Source of the DNA: JBNAVY01 sp049700195
GTDB taxonomy: Bacteria > Bacillota > Thermoanaerobacteria > Thermoanaerobacterales > Thermoanaerobacteraceae
Direction: 5' to 3'
Assembly: GCA_049700195.1 (NCBI GenBank)
Contig: JBNAVY010000006.1
Coordinates: 1 to 64,000 of the forward strand
Length of the DNA: 64,000 nucleotides
The translations under genes were made by a program, and so were the position numbers. The notes beneath the pieces were generated by a model. That model searched no databases, was not told where the DNA came from, and saw only the letters and a program-made list of their open reading frames with translations. Below, piece by piece: positions 26,789 through 35,558 of this stretch; positions within the stretch are counted from its first letter, which is position 1; each line of letters opens with the position of its first letter.

Positions 26789-27891
26789 TATCGTACCTTC
26801 TTTCTGTTCCTTCTAAAATTATAATACAGTTTATTAACAGTATTTTTCATCAAAAATGAACCTATTTTTAATACGTCAATATTTGAATCATAAATTATTT
26901 TTTTTACAGGTGGAATACCTAAAGTATATATTAATTTATCCAATTTATTATTATCAATCAAATCTAATGCTTTTCTGTATTCAAGCATTTCTATGTTTTT
27001 TTTTGTAAGAGCAGCCATAGATTTTTCAAAGTTTTTTTCTTTAACAATACATTCGCCAGCTAAAAAACCACTTACAATAGAATTAAAGGTCCCAAAACCT
27101 AAAAATGGCTCTATAGCTCCACCTGTATTACCAACAAAAAGGAGATTCTCCTGTTGATGAGGAAAACAGTTCCCTGAATTATGCTGTAAATCTGTAAATT
27201 TTATTACTTCAAAATCTGGTTTTTCTATTTTAAAAAACGTCTCCCAAAAAAACTGAAATTCTTCTTTCATAATGTATGGAATGATCATTACAAGTACTGC
27301 TCTTTTTTTATTAAAAGGTATTAAATACACATATCCGCTTTTAGCATATAATGTATTCATCCACATAATAAGAGCTTGTGTATCAAAATCACCTAATACA
27401 TCTGCAACTCGCACCCACGTATCTACCAAATCCTGCCAACATCCTAATTCTTTTGGTATTTTATAATTTCCTGTTGCAATAATCAAATAATCATATTTAT
27501 CTTTTAAAATTTTATATTCACAATTAACATCGAAGTTAACTCTTGTCTTTAATTTTGTGAAAAGCTGAGATTCTAAAGATTCTTCACTTTGACCCCTTAA
27601 AATCATATATCCTAGTTTGCTGTTTTCTATTGTCGTTACAACAGAAGGACCATGCATTATTATCCTTTTTATAATATTTAATGGTTTGATCTCTATATTA
27701 TAAGTTTTTCTAAGATATAAAACTGGATCTTTTATTGGTCTATTAATTATATTAAGAAGTCCAGCTACGTGATCAAATGTTTCTCCAGATTTTGATTTTT
27801 TTTCAAAAATATCTGGCTTTATACCATACCTCTCTAAAGTCAATGCAGCACTAAGTCCTGAAACTCCTGCACCAATAATTGCAACTTTCAT
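26788..27891 (-). CDS. FAD-dependent oxidoreductase, geranylgeranyl-reductase-like (copy 1)
   Basis: A 367-residue paralogue of the following gene with the same layout: FAD motif GAGVSGL (about 7-13), FEKKSKSGE, YDYLIIATGN and the C-terminal loop VGNTGGAIEPFLGFGTFNS. Residues shared with the neighbour in equivalent positions include the N-R-P-I/V-K-D/N-P segment near 52-57 and the LRGQS/HRGQS stretch near 105, which point to a tandem duplication followed by divergence. Its C-terminus is more basic (RRNRKK). It is the middle gene of a three-gene unit. It could act as one half of a heterodimer with copy 2; this is inference. Confidence 0.8.
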   Translation of the reverse strand: MKVAIIGAGVSGLSAALTLERYGIKPDIFEKKSKSGETFDHVAGLLNIINRPIKDPVLYLRKTYNIEIKPLNIIKRIIMHGPSVVTTIENSKLGYMILRGQSEESLESQLFTKLKTRVNFDVNCEYKILKDKYDYLIIATGNYKIPKELGCWQDLVDTWVRVADVLGDFDTQALIMWMNTLYAKSGYVYLIPFNKKRAVLVMIIPYIMKEEFQFFWETFFKIEKPDFEVIKFTDLQHNSGNCFPHQQENLLFVGNTGGAIEPFLGFGTFNSIVSGFLAGECIVKEKNFEKSMAALTKKNIEMLEYRKALDLIDNNKLDKLIYTLGIPPVKKIIYDSNIDVLKIGSFLMKNTVNKLYYNFRRNRKKVR

Positions 27892-27908
27892 ATTATATCA
27901 TCTCCTGC

Positions 27909-28349
27909 TTATTTAATAATACTGTTTGGATTCACAGGCTTTGACTCTATTGACACAATGCTTATTTGTATGAGTGATATAGCCTTCATTGTTTCTTCTC
28001 TTAACTCTGTAAAAAGTTCTCTTATATATGGATTTGTTATATTAATAATATTTGCATTGTATAAGCTTTGCAAATTAATAAGGTATTTATTTAATTCTTG
28101 CAATATATCAATAGGTTCTTGAGACATATTTTTCTTAATCAAAGAATTAATATTCATAACTTTTTTTGCATTTAATATTTTGTCTATATGGTTTTTTGCC
28201 ATTTTTTCTATATCACTCAAAATATTTGCTGTTGAATTATTAAAAATATTTAGATCTATATTTTTTATTTTATCTAAAATTACTCTTTCTATCTCATCTA
28301 GTTCAATAAAAGCGTTTAAAATCATTTCTTGTTGAGTTATTTCCTGCAT
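27909..28349 (-). CDS. Hypothetical helical protein with a CotF-like C-terminal half
   Basis: A 146-residue, almost wholly helical protein. The second half (about 80-135) reads LQSLYNANIINITNPYIREL and continues with a TELREETMKAISLIQ helix. That is the helix-NP-x-[IL]R-helix pattern of the spore coat protein F (Coat_F) ferritin-like fold. The resemblance is by eye only. The GTG at 28358 lies within the ribosome binding site AGGAAGTG, so the ATG at 28349 was taken as the start. It is the first gene of the operon with the two FAD oxidoreductases, 17 bases upstream of copy 1. A sporulation role would be speculative. Confidence 0.6.
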   Translation of the reverse strand: MQEITQQEMILNAFIELDEIERVILDKIKNIDLNIFNNSTANILSDIEKMAKNHIDKILNAKKVMNINSLIKKNMSQEPIDILQELNKYLINLQSLYNANIINITNPYIRELFTELREETMKAISLIQISIVSIESKPVNPNSIIK

Positions 28350-28468
28350 TAAAATCACTTCCTAAAACATTTATTATTTATTATATTTTCATATTTATAA
28401 AAAAACATTCATTAGACTTTTATGTTTAAAATTTCTTTATAGTGGAATATTAAACAAGAGGTGATTTT

Positions 28469-28981
28469 ATGGGGGATTTAGATGAAATAAAAAAATTAAT
28501 GGAACATTTAGTGAAAAGTGAAAAAGATAAAGAAATAGCTAGTCAAAAAATGAAAGATATTCTTGAAAAATCGATAAATGAAATTAAAAATATACTTCTT
28601 TCACTAAAAAAATATATAGCAAAAGATAATATAATTTTAAAAAGTTACAGTGGTAAAACTTTTGAAGTAGGAGAAGGCATAATAGTATTTGACAAAGCTA
28701 TTGATGAAAAATTAGTTTTAAAATCGGATAATTTTTTTTATTTTCTTAAAATTGAAAATGATAAATTAATTGAAAAAGCAATAACTGACCTGGAAATAAA
28801 CAATTATATTAATTATGACACATTGTTTGAAAATGTTAAAAACTCACTTATAAAATGTATACAAAAAAATGAAAATGATATAAGAATTTATAAAAGTACT
28901 ATGTTTAAAATAGATAAATACAATAAAGAACTTGCAGAAATATTATCTTTAAAAAATTCTATACAAAATGAAAAACTCTGA
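28469..28981 (+). CDS. Hypothetical lysine-rich coiled-coil protein
   Basis: A 170-residue protein I do not recognise. The first 55 residues form a charged amphipathic helix (DEIKKLMEHLVKSEKDKE). A short beta-rich core (about 60-95, SYSGKTFEVGEGIIVFDKA) and another helical tail follow. It has no signal peptide, membrane segment or cysteine cluster beyond one Cys. AAGAGGTG precedes the ATG. It is divergent from the CotF-like gene, with 119 bases between them. Base composition is like its neighbours, so recent transfer is not indicated. Its terminator begins inside the last codons. Confidence 0.6.
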   Translation: MGDLDEIKKLMEHLVKSEKDKEIASQKMKDILEKSINEIKNILLSLKKYIAKDNIILKSYSGKTFEVGEGIIVFDKAIDEKLVLKSDNFFYFLKIENDKLIEKAITDLEINNYINYDTLFENVKNSLIKCIQKNENDIRIYKSTMFKIDKYNKELAEILSLKNSIQNEKL

Positions 28982-29006
28982 TATAATTATATATCGGGGT
29001 TTTTTA
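28974..29006 (+). terminator. Terminator overlapping the end of the coiled-coil gene
   Basis: AACTCTGATATA pairs with TATATCGGGGTT (two G-U pairs) around ATTA, followed by TTTTTT. The stop codon lies within the stem. Confidence 0.75.
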
Positions 29007-29146
29007 TTTCTGTAACCATTTTGTAATAAAAAATTTATAATTTCTTAATAATTATTAATATTTAAAATGGTATAGTATATATAAGGACAAAAATTTGAAA
29101 TGAAATATGACTTTTTAAGTCTTTATAATAGAGAGGATGTGGAGAA

Positions 29147-29878
29147 ATGAAAGGAAAGCTCTTTCAAATATTGTCTTTAGTATTAGTTTTTTCATCAATG
29201 GGTTTTATGATTTCTATGCAGTTTAAAACCGTCCAGGAAAAAAATAAACAAGAGGTATCATCAACAAATCATATTAGAATAGAAGAGTTAACACAACAGT
29301 TAAAAACTGCCCAAGATGAAAAAACTGCTTTACAACAGCAATTAGAAGAATTAAATAAAAGGCTTAATGATTACATATCTTCAGCCTCAAAATATGACAA
29401 TTCATTGAAAAATTTGCAGCAAGATGCAGAAAAATACAAAATAATAGCTGGTCTCACAGATTTAAAAGGTCCTGGTGTTATAGTAACTTTAAACGACAGT
29501 GACCTTCAGCCTAAAAATGGTGAAGACCCTAATATGTTCTTAGTTCATGATGAAGATTTGCTAAAAGTCGTAAATGAACTAAAAGCCGGTGGCGCAGAAG
29601 CTATATCAATAAACGGCCAAAGACTAATTGCAGTATCAGAAATCAGATGTGTTGGCCCAACAATAAATATTAACTCCACAAGATATGCACCTCCTTATAT
29701 AATAAAAGCCATAGGAAATCCTGAAACATTACAAGCAGCATTAAATTTAAAAAATGGTATAGTAGATACTCTTAAATATTATGGAATAAATGTTGATATA
29801 CAAACTTCAAATGAATTAATAATACCAAAGTATAGTGATCCTATAAGATTTATATATGCAAAACCAGTAAACCAATAA
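29147..29878 (+). CDS. DUF881-family membrane-anchored protein
   Basis: A 243-residue protein of the DUF881 family (YlxW/YlxX-like). One N-terminal membrane helix (about 7-24) is followed by a coiled coil (about 45-105, IEELTQQLKTAQDEK...QQQLEELNKRL) and an extracytoplasmic DUF881 domain with GLTDLKGPGVIVTLNDS, INGQRLIAVSEIRCVG and PPYIIKAIG. Family members often sit near division or sporulation genes, but the biochemical role is not established. GAGAGGATGTGGAG precedes the ATG. It stands alone and ends in a 54-bp palindrome shared with the convergent acyltransferase gene. Confidence 0.9.
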   Translation: MKGKLFQILSLVLVFSSMGFMISMQFKTVQEKNKQEVSSTNHIRIEELTQQLKTAQDEKTALQQQLEELNKRLNDYISSASKYDNSLKNLQQDAEKYKIIAGLTDLKGPGVIVTLNDSDLQPKNGEDPNMFLVHDEDLLKVVNELKAGGAEAISINGQRLIAVSEIRCVGPTININSTRYAPPYIIKAIGNPETLQAALNLKNGIVDTLKYYGINVDIQTSNELIIPKYSDPIRFIYAKPVNQ

Positions 29879-29897
29879 TGCCCTCTTACCTTCTTTA

Positions 29898-29951
29898 TAT
29901 AAAAAAGATAAAATCTAAGTTTAATTAAACTTAGATTTTATCTTTTTTATA
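29898..29951. terminator. 54-bp perfect palindrome, shared terminator
   Basis: Arms of 27 bases are exact reverse complements about an axis at 29924/29925, without a loop. T-runs (TATCTTTTTTATA) end both strands. It contains the stop codon of the minus-strand acyltransferase gene at 29921-29923. Confidence 0.88.
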
Positions 29952-31027
29952 ATTTTGTTTTCGCTTAATATATAATTTATATAAAATCTGCCTAAGGTAT
30001 TAGAATTTGCTGCTATAAATCTAATATTTCTTTTTTTCGACAAAGTCCAATTCTTTTTATAATCTTCATCTCCTCTTAAAAAATCAAATATCTCATCACC
30101 TTCTTCTATGGATTTCTTAATAGCTAACCCAACCATAATCGTACCTACACTTCTTTTATCATAATCAAGATCATAACCACTTATATAATAATATCTTTTT
30201 TTATTAACATGATAACTAAGTAAACTTGATACAACTTTATCTTTATCTTTTAACTCAAATAAGCTTAAACGTCTGTTTAAAAGCATATCTTTAGCTACCT
30301 TTTTATGAAATTTTCTTACTTTATTAGAATAAAAAACTCCAGGCATATGTTTTTTCTTCCATCTTGCTTGATGGAGCTCAATTAGTTTATCCATAGAATA
30401 ATTAAGATTTTTTATATCTGTAACATTGGAAAAAGTACCATCATAATCTTTAAAAAATCTTTTTGTTTCATAATTCAAATTTCTTCTAAACTTGCCATTA
30501 AGACTATTAATATAAATATCCCAACTTTCCGGAAGCATCACATATGGGCAAATATCTTGTACATCATATTTATAATCAAGCTTATTATCTGTCAAAAATG
30601 AAAATAACTTGCTGCTTTCAGGTATATGTTCTAAATCTAAAACAGTAAAAATATCCATTTTATTTTCTAAAAAATTGAATAAACTTTTATAAAAAATTGA
30701 CTCATAGCCTTCTCTAACAATAAAATCAAGATAATCACTGTTGTTAGAACCAATAAATTTTATCCTTTTTGCAAGTAATCCCATTTCGCCATATGTAATC
30801 ATAAAAGGTGCTATTCCTATTAAAAAATCACCTTTATAAAAATTCAAGATCCAAAGTTTTTTATTTATACCAAAAAACTCCCACCAGTTTGTAACCCATT
30901 CAAAAGTATTAAAAGGGTAAATCTCTGATGATTTTTCAATATCTTTCCATTCTTCTTTTAACATTAAAAGACCTTTTAAATCTTTAACAATAACAACATT
31001 CACTTCAGATACTTGTCTTTCATCCAA
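29921..31027 (-). CDS. FemAB/BioF2-like GNAT-fold acyltransferase
   Basis: A 368-residue protein of the Acetyltransf_6 (BioF2/CelD-like) group, relatives of FemAB peptidyltransferases. Recognisable parts are the N-terminal PFNTFEWVTNWWEFFG and LWILNFYKGD, the middle FRRNLNYETKRFFKDY, and the C-terminal GNAT strand KRYYYISGYDLDYDKRSVG with FDFLRGDEDYKKNW. It could transfer an acyl or aminoacyl group in envelope polymer synthesis; the substrate is unknown. The frame is open further upstream. TTG at 31027 was chosen because GGAGGG lies 7 bases before it. It then overlaps the end of the DedA gene by 28 bases, which suggests coupling. Confidence 0.82.
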   Translation of the reverse strand: MDERQVSEVNVVIVKDLKGLLMLKEEWKDIEKSSEIYPFNTFEWVTNWWEFFGINKKLWILNFYKGDFLIGIAPFMITYGEMGLLAKRIKFIGSNNSDYLDFIVREGYESIFYKSLFNFLENKMDIFTVLDLEHIPESSKLFSFLTDNKLDYKYDVQDICPYVMLPESWDIYINSLNGKFRRNLNYETKRFFKDYDGTFSNVTDIKNLNYSMDKLIELHQARWKKKHMPGVFYSNKVRKFHKKVAKDMLLNRRLSLFELKDKDKVVSSLLSYHVNKKRYYYISGYDLDYDKRSVGTIMVGLAIKKSIEEGDEIFDFLRGDEDYKKNWTLSKKRNIRFIAANSNTLGRFYINYILSENKIIKKIKSKFN

Positions 31028-31620
31028 AGTACAACCCTCCAAACAATGTATAAAAATATCATAAAACCAAGTGTAGAAACAAAATAAACCCATGCCGGCT
31101 GACTTTTATTAAAAAAACTAATATTTACAAGCTGTTTAGCCCCAAGATATGCTAAAACAGTCCAAAAACTTGCCCAAATTGTATCTGCAATCGCCGAAAA
31201 TATTATATAAATTATAAAATTCATCCTTGTGATTCCTGAAGCCCAAATAGCTGGTGTCCTTGGAAGTCCTATTAATCTTCCTAATAAAACAGTAAAACCT
31301 CCATATTTTGAAAACCACTTATCCATTCCCTCAAGATCTTTAACAGTTATTTTTAAATACTTACCATACTTTTCCACAACCGGTCTGCCTTTATAATATC
31401 CAATCAAATAAGCTAAAATATTCCCAGACAAATTACCAATAGCTGCAATAATTATTACATAAAAAATATTCATTTCACCTTTTAAAATAAGATATCCGGC
31501 AGCAAAAAATAAAAGCTCTACAGGCCCTGGAGTCCCGGTCCCTTCAATTAGAAGCCCTAAAAAAATAGCTATGTAGCCATAATTTATTATTGCAGAATAT
31601 ATAAAAGAATTGCCTTCCAT
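31000..31620 (-). CDS. DedA-family membrane protein
   Basis: A 206-residue DedA/SNARE-associated (VTT-domain) membrane protein. Signatures are EGTGTPGPVELLFFAAGYLI, GNILAYLIGYYKGRP and GRLIGLPRTPAIWASG. The conserved arginines of the GRLIGLPR region and an acidic residue near the first re-entrant helix are present. Family members are proposed phospholipid or undecaprenyl-phosphate flippases dependent on the proton gradient. A 15-codon upstream extension was rejected because AGGTGGTG lies 5 bases before the ATG at 31620. It is followed by the acyltransferase gene in one operon. Confidence 0.9.
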   Translation of the reverse strand: MEGNSFIYSAIINYGYIAIFLGLLIEGTGTPGPVELLFFAAGYLILKGEMNIFYVIIIAAIGNLSGNILAYLIGYYKGRPVVEKYGKYLKITVKDLEGMDKWFSKYGGFTVLLGRLIGLPRTPAIWASGITRMNFIIYIIFSAIADTIWASFWTVLAYLGAKQLVNISFFNKSQPAWVYFVSTLGFMIFLYIVWRVVLWMKDKYLK

Positions 31621-31757
31621 AAGAACACCACCTGTTTTATACCAAAAATCTAATTTTATATTCACAACTAATACTTATAGTATATAATAAAAGCTAGTTT
31701 TTTAAAAGTAAAAAAGCAAGATCAGCTATAGCATAACCTTACTTTTTATACATTTTT

Positions 31758-32924
31758 TCATTTATTATATTTTTTTATTACATCAGTATACATTTCGTAT
31801 GTCTTCTTAGCTATACTCTCCCAGCTAAACATCTCTTCAACACGCTTTCTGCCATTAATTCCAAATTTAACAGCAAGTTCTTTATTGTTCAAAAGTATAT
31901 TTATATGATTTGCAAGATCCAAAGGATTTCCTGGTTCAACAAGAAAACCTGTTTCATCATTTACAACTACTTCTTTAATTCCTCCTGTAGCACTTGCAAC
32001 AACAGGAGTCTTACATGCCATTGCTTCTAAATTTATAATACCAAAAGGTTCATATACAGAAGGGCACACAAAAACTTCAGCATTACTGTAAAGCTCAATA
32101 ACTTCTTCTTTTTGAAGCATTTTATTTATCCATATAATATTATTATATTCTTTAATTTTTTGTTCCATTTCTTCCATTACTTCTTGTGTATCTGGAGAAC
32201 TTGCACATAAAACTATCTTAATATCCTTCGGGAGATACTTTACTGCATCAATAAGATGTATAATCCCTTTTTGTCTGGAAATTCTACCAACAAATAGAAT
32301 ATATTTTCCTTCTATACCATATTCTTTTCTGGTTACATTTCTATCAGTTTTTTGATATTGATTTAAGTCTATGCCATTATATATAACTTCAATTTTTTCT
32401 TCAGGAATGTTATATGCTTTTATTATATCCTCTTTGGAACCTTTTGAAACTGCTATTACTCTATCAGCTCCTTCTATACCCGTCTTTTCCATCCATGAAC
32501 TTAATCTGTATCCATTCCCAAGCTGTTCTTCTTTCCATGGCCTCAAAGGTTCTAAACTGTGTATAGTTACAACTAGAGGTTTATCATATAATTTTTTAGC
32601 AAGAAACCCAGCCATAAAAGTATACCAGGTATGACAGTGCAAAATATCTGAATCAATATTATCCTTTATCATTGCTAAATCAGTAGAAAAAGGACCTAAA
32701 GCTTTTTGATATCTAGGATCAAGCCCTTTTTTGAGTTCTTCCCAGTCTTTATAACCTCTAACTTTAAGATTTTCCTTTTCATAGTTTTGATCTCCAAAAC
32801 TTCTAACATCAACCTTCATAAGTTTAGAAAGCTCTCTTGTTAAATAATCAACGTGTACTCCTGCACCTCCATATATATATGGGGGATATTCATTTGTAAA
32901 AAGAGTAACTTTTAAATTATCCAT
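31758..32924 (-). CDS. GT4 alpha-glucan synthase (GlgM/actinobacterial GlgA-like)
   Basis: A 388-residue GT-B glycosyltransferase of family GT4. It starts LFTNEYPPYIYGGAGVHVDYL, the nucleotide-sugar loop typical of glucan synthases, and has ILHCHTWYT, VVTIHSLEPLRPWK, FVGRISRQKG and the E-x7-E region of EPFGIINLEAM. This set matches the actinobacterial-type glycogen synthase family, whose mycobacterial member GlgM makes maltose 1-phosphate from ADP-glucose and glucose 1-phosphate. The start overlaps the maltokinase-like gene by 8 bases. In that setting an alpha-glucan or maltose-phosphate role is likely. A plain glycogen synthase activity is the alternative. Confidence 0.87.
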   Translation of the reverse strand: MDNLKVTLFTNEYPPYIYGGAGVHVDYLTRELSKLMKVDVRSFGDQNYEKENLKVRGYKDWEELKKGLDPRYQKALGPFSTDLAMIKDNIDSDILHCHTWYTFMAGFLAKKLYDKPLVVTIHSLEPLRPWKEEQLGNGYRLSSWMEKTGIEGADRVIAVSKGSKEDIIKAYNIPEEKIEVIYNGIDLNQYQKTDRNVTRKEYGIEGKYILFVGRISRQKGIIHLIDAVKYLPKDIKIVLCASSPDTQEVMEEMEQKIKEYNNIIWINKMLQKEEVIELYSNAEVFVCPSVYEPFGIINLEAMACKTPVVASATGGIKEVVVNDETGFLVEPGNPLDLANHINILLNNKELAVKFGINGRKRVEEMFSWESIAKKTYEMYTDVIKKYNK

Positions 32925-34500
32925 GATTAACCTCCGCTCTTTCTTTATTAAATTTTATATCATCAATACATTCTATAATTCCTTTAAGAGGTATCTTAAA
33001 CCATGCAGGTCTATTATTTACTTCATATAAAGCCTCAAATAACGCCTTCTCTAATTTAAACAGGGCTAAAACTCTGTTAAAATTATCTTCATTAGGCAAA
33101 ATATCAGGAGCTTGCTTTTGCACAAAACTTTTATATGTTTCTAAAAAAACATCTGTAACACTTTTGGACCATTGTATGAGTATTCTCTCGATATCTTCAT
33201 TTTCTGTTTGTTTATGTTCTTTAATATATGCAAAATATGCTGCATATGCTGCATAATTAAAAGATCTAACCATACCAGCAACATCCTTAAGAGGAGACAT
33301 CTTTTTCCTTCTTGTATTTATAGATTTTGTCGGTTCACCTTCAAAATCTATAATAATATAGTTGTTTTCCGTTTTTAAAATTTGCTCTAAATGTAAATCA
33401 GCATGACATCTTATATATTTGCCCAGATCACTATATAAATCTAAAATAGCATATATATCCGAATTAAAAAATTCATTATAAAAAGCAATATCTTTTATAA
33501 GTTCATTTATTGTTTCACTAAAATTACTTGAAACTGTATAATTCATAAGTATATTAAAATTTGACCTGATTCTATCTAAAATTTCCTTTATATCCTCAGA
33601 TGTTGGATCAATTTTTGAAAAGTCCTCTTCTTCTATCTGAGATAATTTAACGTGCATGTCAGCGATTATTAATGCTATATTTCTTATTTCATCAATATAG
33701 TCATAAAAATATTTTTCTATTTCAAAACTATTAACACATTGTATATCTTTAAATTTTCCTAAAATCTTGCCAAGATACTCCTGAGTATATTGCCACATAT
33801 CCCCTTCGTTTTTTACATATTCAACTACCATAGCAGTTGTATATTGATTTTTATCTGTATCTTCATATAAAAAGTAGCCTCTTATATCCTGAGTATTTTT
33901 AAAACCCTTTTCCTTCAATTTCACAGTTAATTCAAGATCAGGATTTATTCCTTTAGCAAGCTTTCTGTAGGTTTTTATAATTTCGTCTTTTCTAAGCACT
34001 GTTAAACTATTGCTTGATTTATCACTAAGTCTGAATGAGTTGTATATATCAATATTCTTAAGTTTAACAGGTATCAAATTTGAATGTGATTTAAAAGTAA
34101 TAATATTTTCTTTTTCAAGCAGTTTATCTAGAGCAACAACATACTCGATATTATCAATAGCATCATACAAATAATATTGTTCGTTTTCTGTATCTATTGT
34201 AAGAAGCAAATCCTTAATGTTGTATTTTCCTTTAGAAATTATCACAGGAAAATAATAAAATGAAATTATTTCTTTATCATTTTCCAACCCCTTTATTACA
34301 AAAGCTACTATTACTGCTATAATAATTTTACTTTCACTCTGAACTAAGGTAACATAATCATACAAATACTTTTTAATGATTGTAAGGGCTTTTTCTTGAA
34401 ACCATCTAAATTGTTTTATTTTATTATTATCTATATTTTCAATAAAAGTATCCAGATAAGAAATAATATCTTCAAATTGGACTTTTTCCCCTATATACAT
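32917..34500 (-). CDS. Maltokinase-like kinase (Mak/Pep2 family)
   Basis: A 527-residue kinase of the aminoglycoside-phosphotransferase fold that matches maltokinase along its length. It has YRKLAKGINPDLELTVKL, VEYVKNEGDMWQYTQEYL, the catalytic HADLHLEQ with D368, the metal-binding IIIDFEGEP with D385, DVAGMVRSFNYAA, and the C-terminal NNRPAWFKIPLKGI. Maltokinase phosphorylates maltose at C1 to maltose 1-phosphate, a substrate of GlgE. It is the middle gene of the galT-like/mak/GT4 operon. No trehalose synthase or GlgE is in the window, so the product's fate is open. The N-terminal about 170 residues diverge more than the rest. Confidence 0.87.
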   Translation of the reverse strand: MYIGEKVQFEDIISYLDTFIENIDNNKIKQFRWFQEKALTIIKKYLYDYVTLVQSESKIIIAVIVAFVIKGLENDKEIISFYYFPVIISKGKYNIKDLLLTIDTENEQYYLYDAIDNIEYVVALDKLLEKENIITFKSHSNLIPVKLKNIDIYNSFRLSDKSSNSLTVLRKDEIIKTYRKLAKGINPDLELTVKLKEKGFKNTQDIRGYFLYEDTDKNQYTTAMVVEYVKNEGDMWQYTQEYLGKILGKFKDIQCVNSFEIEKYFYDYIDEIRNIALIIADMHVKLSQIEEEDFSKIDPTSEDIKEILDRIRSNFNILMNYTVSSNFSETINELIKDIAFYNEFFNSDIYAILDLYSDLGKYIRCHADLHLEQILKTENNYIIIDFEGEPTKSINTRRKKMSPLKDVAGMVRSFNYAAYAAYFAYIKEHKQTENEDIERILIQWSKSVTDVFLETYKSFVQKQAPDILPNEDNFNRVLALFKLEKALFEALYEVNNRPAWFKIPLKGIIECIDDIKFNKERAEVNHG

Positions 34501-34519
34501 ATAATCACTTCTTTCACTA

Positions 34520-35485
34520 CTAATCTATTTTTAGTACTGTTGTAGCCATCTCGGGAGAAACTGGATTAATGTAAACACCTGTAGCAAGTTCAAAACCTGC
34601 TGCAATAGTTAGTCTAGGATAAATACTCATATGCCAATGATAATTTCTATCATCATTTACTGGTAAAGTAGAAATCACTACATTATATGGTGGCATATTA
34701 AATTCATCTTCATATTTTTCAATAATCGGTTTAAATATATTTGCAAGGCTTTTTAAAGATTTAGAATCTATATCTTTAAAGTGTTCACAGTGTTTTTTAG
34801 GAAGTATCATTACTTCATATGCATATTGAGAAGCATACGGACATATAGCAATAAAATCTTCATTTTCACTGACTATTCTTATTTTTTCTGTTTGTTCATG
34901 TTTTATTATATCACAATATGGGCAGTTACCATTTTGTTTAATATATTTTTGTGTACCCATAACTTCCTTTTCAATAAAATCCGGTATAAATGAAGTTGCA
35001 ATTATCTGCCAATGACCATGTTCTAATGATGCTCCGCCTCTTGCACCAAAATTTTTAAACATCTGCACATATTTTATTTTTTTATCCTCTGATATCTTAT
35101 TATACCTTACCTTTAAAGCCGAAAATATATCTTTTATCTGTTCAATGCTTAATTTCCCTAAAGTAGCATCATGATCTGGTGATTCAACTATAATTTCTGC
35201 AACACCATACCCATATTCACTATTGTAAAAAGAATCTAAAACATCATCAGTATCTTTATTTAATGCTGCAAATTTGTTAGAAAATCCTCTTAATTTCCAC
35301 ATGCCATCTTCATCTTTATACTCTATAAGAGTAGGAGGAGTTAACTCTTCATTACCAGGGCAAAATGGGCAAAGAGTATTTTTTTTCTCTGCATGAACTA
35401 TCTTAAAATCATGAGGCCTTTTACTTCTTTCTGTTGAAATAATTGCAATTTTACCAGTTATAAGATCATATCTTACTTCAGACAT
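34520..35485 (-). CDS. GalT-family nucleotidyltransferase (hexose-1-phosphate uridylyltransferase-like)
   Basis: A 321-residue HIT-superfamily protein of the GalT branch. A zinc site can be built from C39 and C42 (CPFCPGNE), H105 and H156. The nucleophile should be H158 in SLEHGHWQIIAT. The second half repeats the fold with CPYC, ILPKKHCEHF and NYHWHMSIYPR. Canonical GalT has HPHxQ at the active site, whereas this protein has HGHWQ. That and its place ahead of glucan genes leave open UDP-glucose:hexose-1-P uridylyltransferase, ADP-glucose phosphorylase or a related activity. GGAGAG precedes the ATG. It is the first gene of the operon, behind the operator region. Confidence 0.85.
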   Translation of the reverse strand: MSEVRYDLITGKIAIISTERSKRPHDFKIVHAEKKNTLCPFCPGNEELTPPTLIEYKDEDGMWKLRGFSNKFAALNKDTDDVLDSFYNSEYGYGVAEIIVESPDHDATLGKLSIEQIKDIFSALKVRYNKISEDKKIKYVQMFKNFGARGGASLEHGHWQIIATSFIPDFIEKEVMGTQKYIKQNGNCPYCDIIKHEQTEKIRIVSENEDFIAICPYASQYAYEVMILPKKHCEHFKDIDSKSLKSLANIFKPIIEKYEDEFNMPPYNVVISTLPVNDDRNYHWHMSIYPRLTIAAGFELATGVYINPVSPEMATTVLKID

Positions 35486-35533
35486 TATTATCTCTCCAAT
35501 ACTAATTTATTAAGATAAAAACTTGTTATTGTG

Positions 35534-35549
35534 ATGCAATCGAGTGCAT
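35534..35549. promoter_or_regulatory. LacI/CcpA-type operator, site A
   Basis: ATGCAATCGAGTGCAT is an imperfect palindrome fitting the LacI-family/cre core TG-N-AA-N-CG-N4-CA. It lies in the transcribed leader of the galT-like operon, 84 bases from site B. Confidence 0.6.
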
Positions 35550-35558
35550 TTACTTTTT

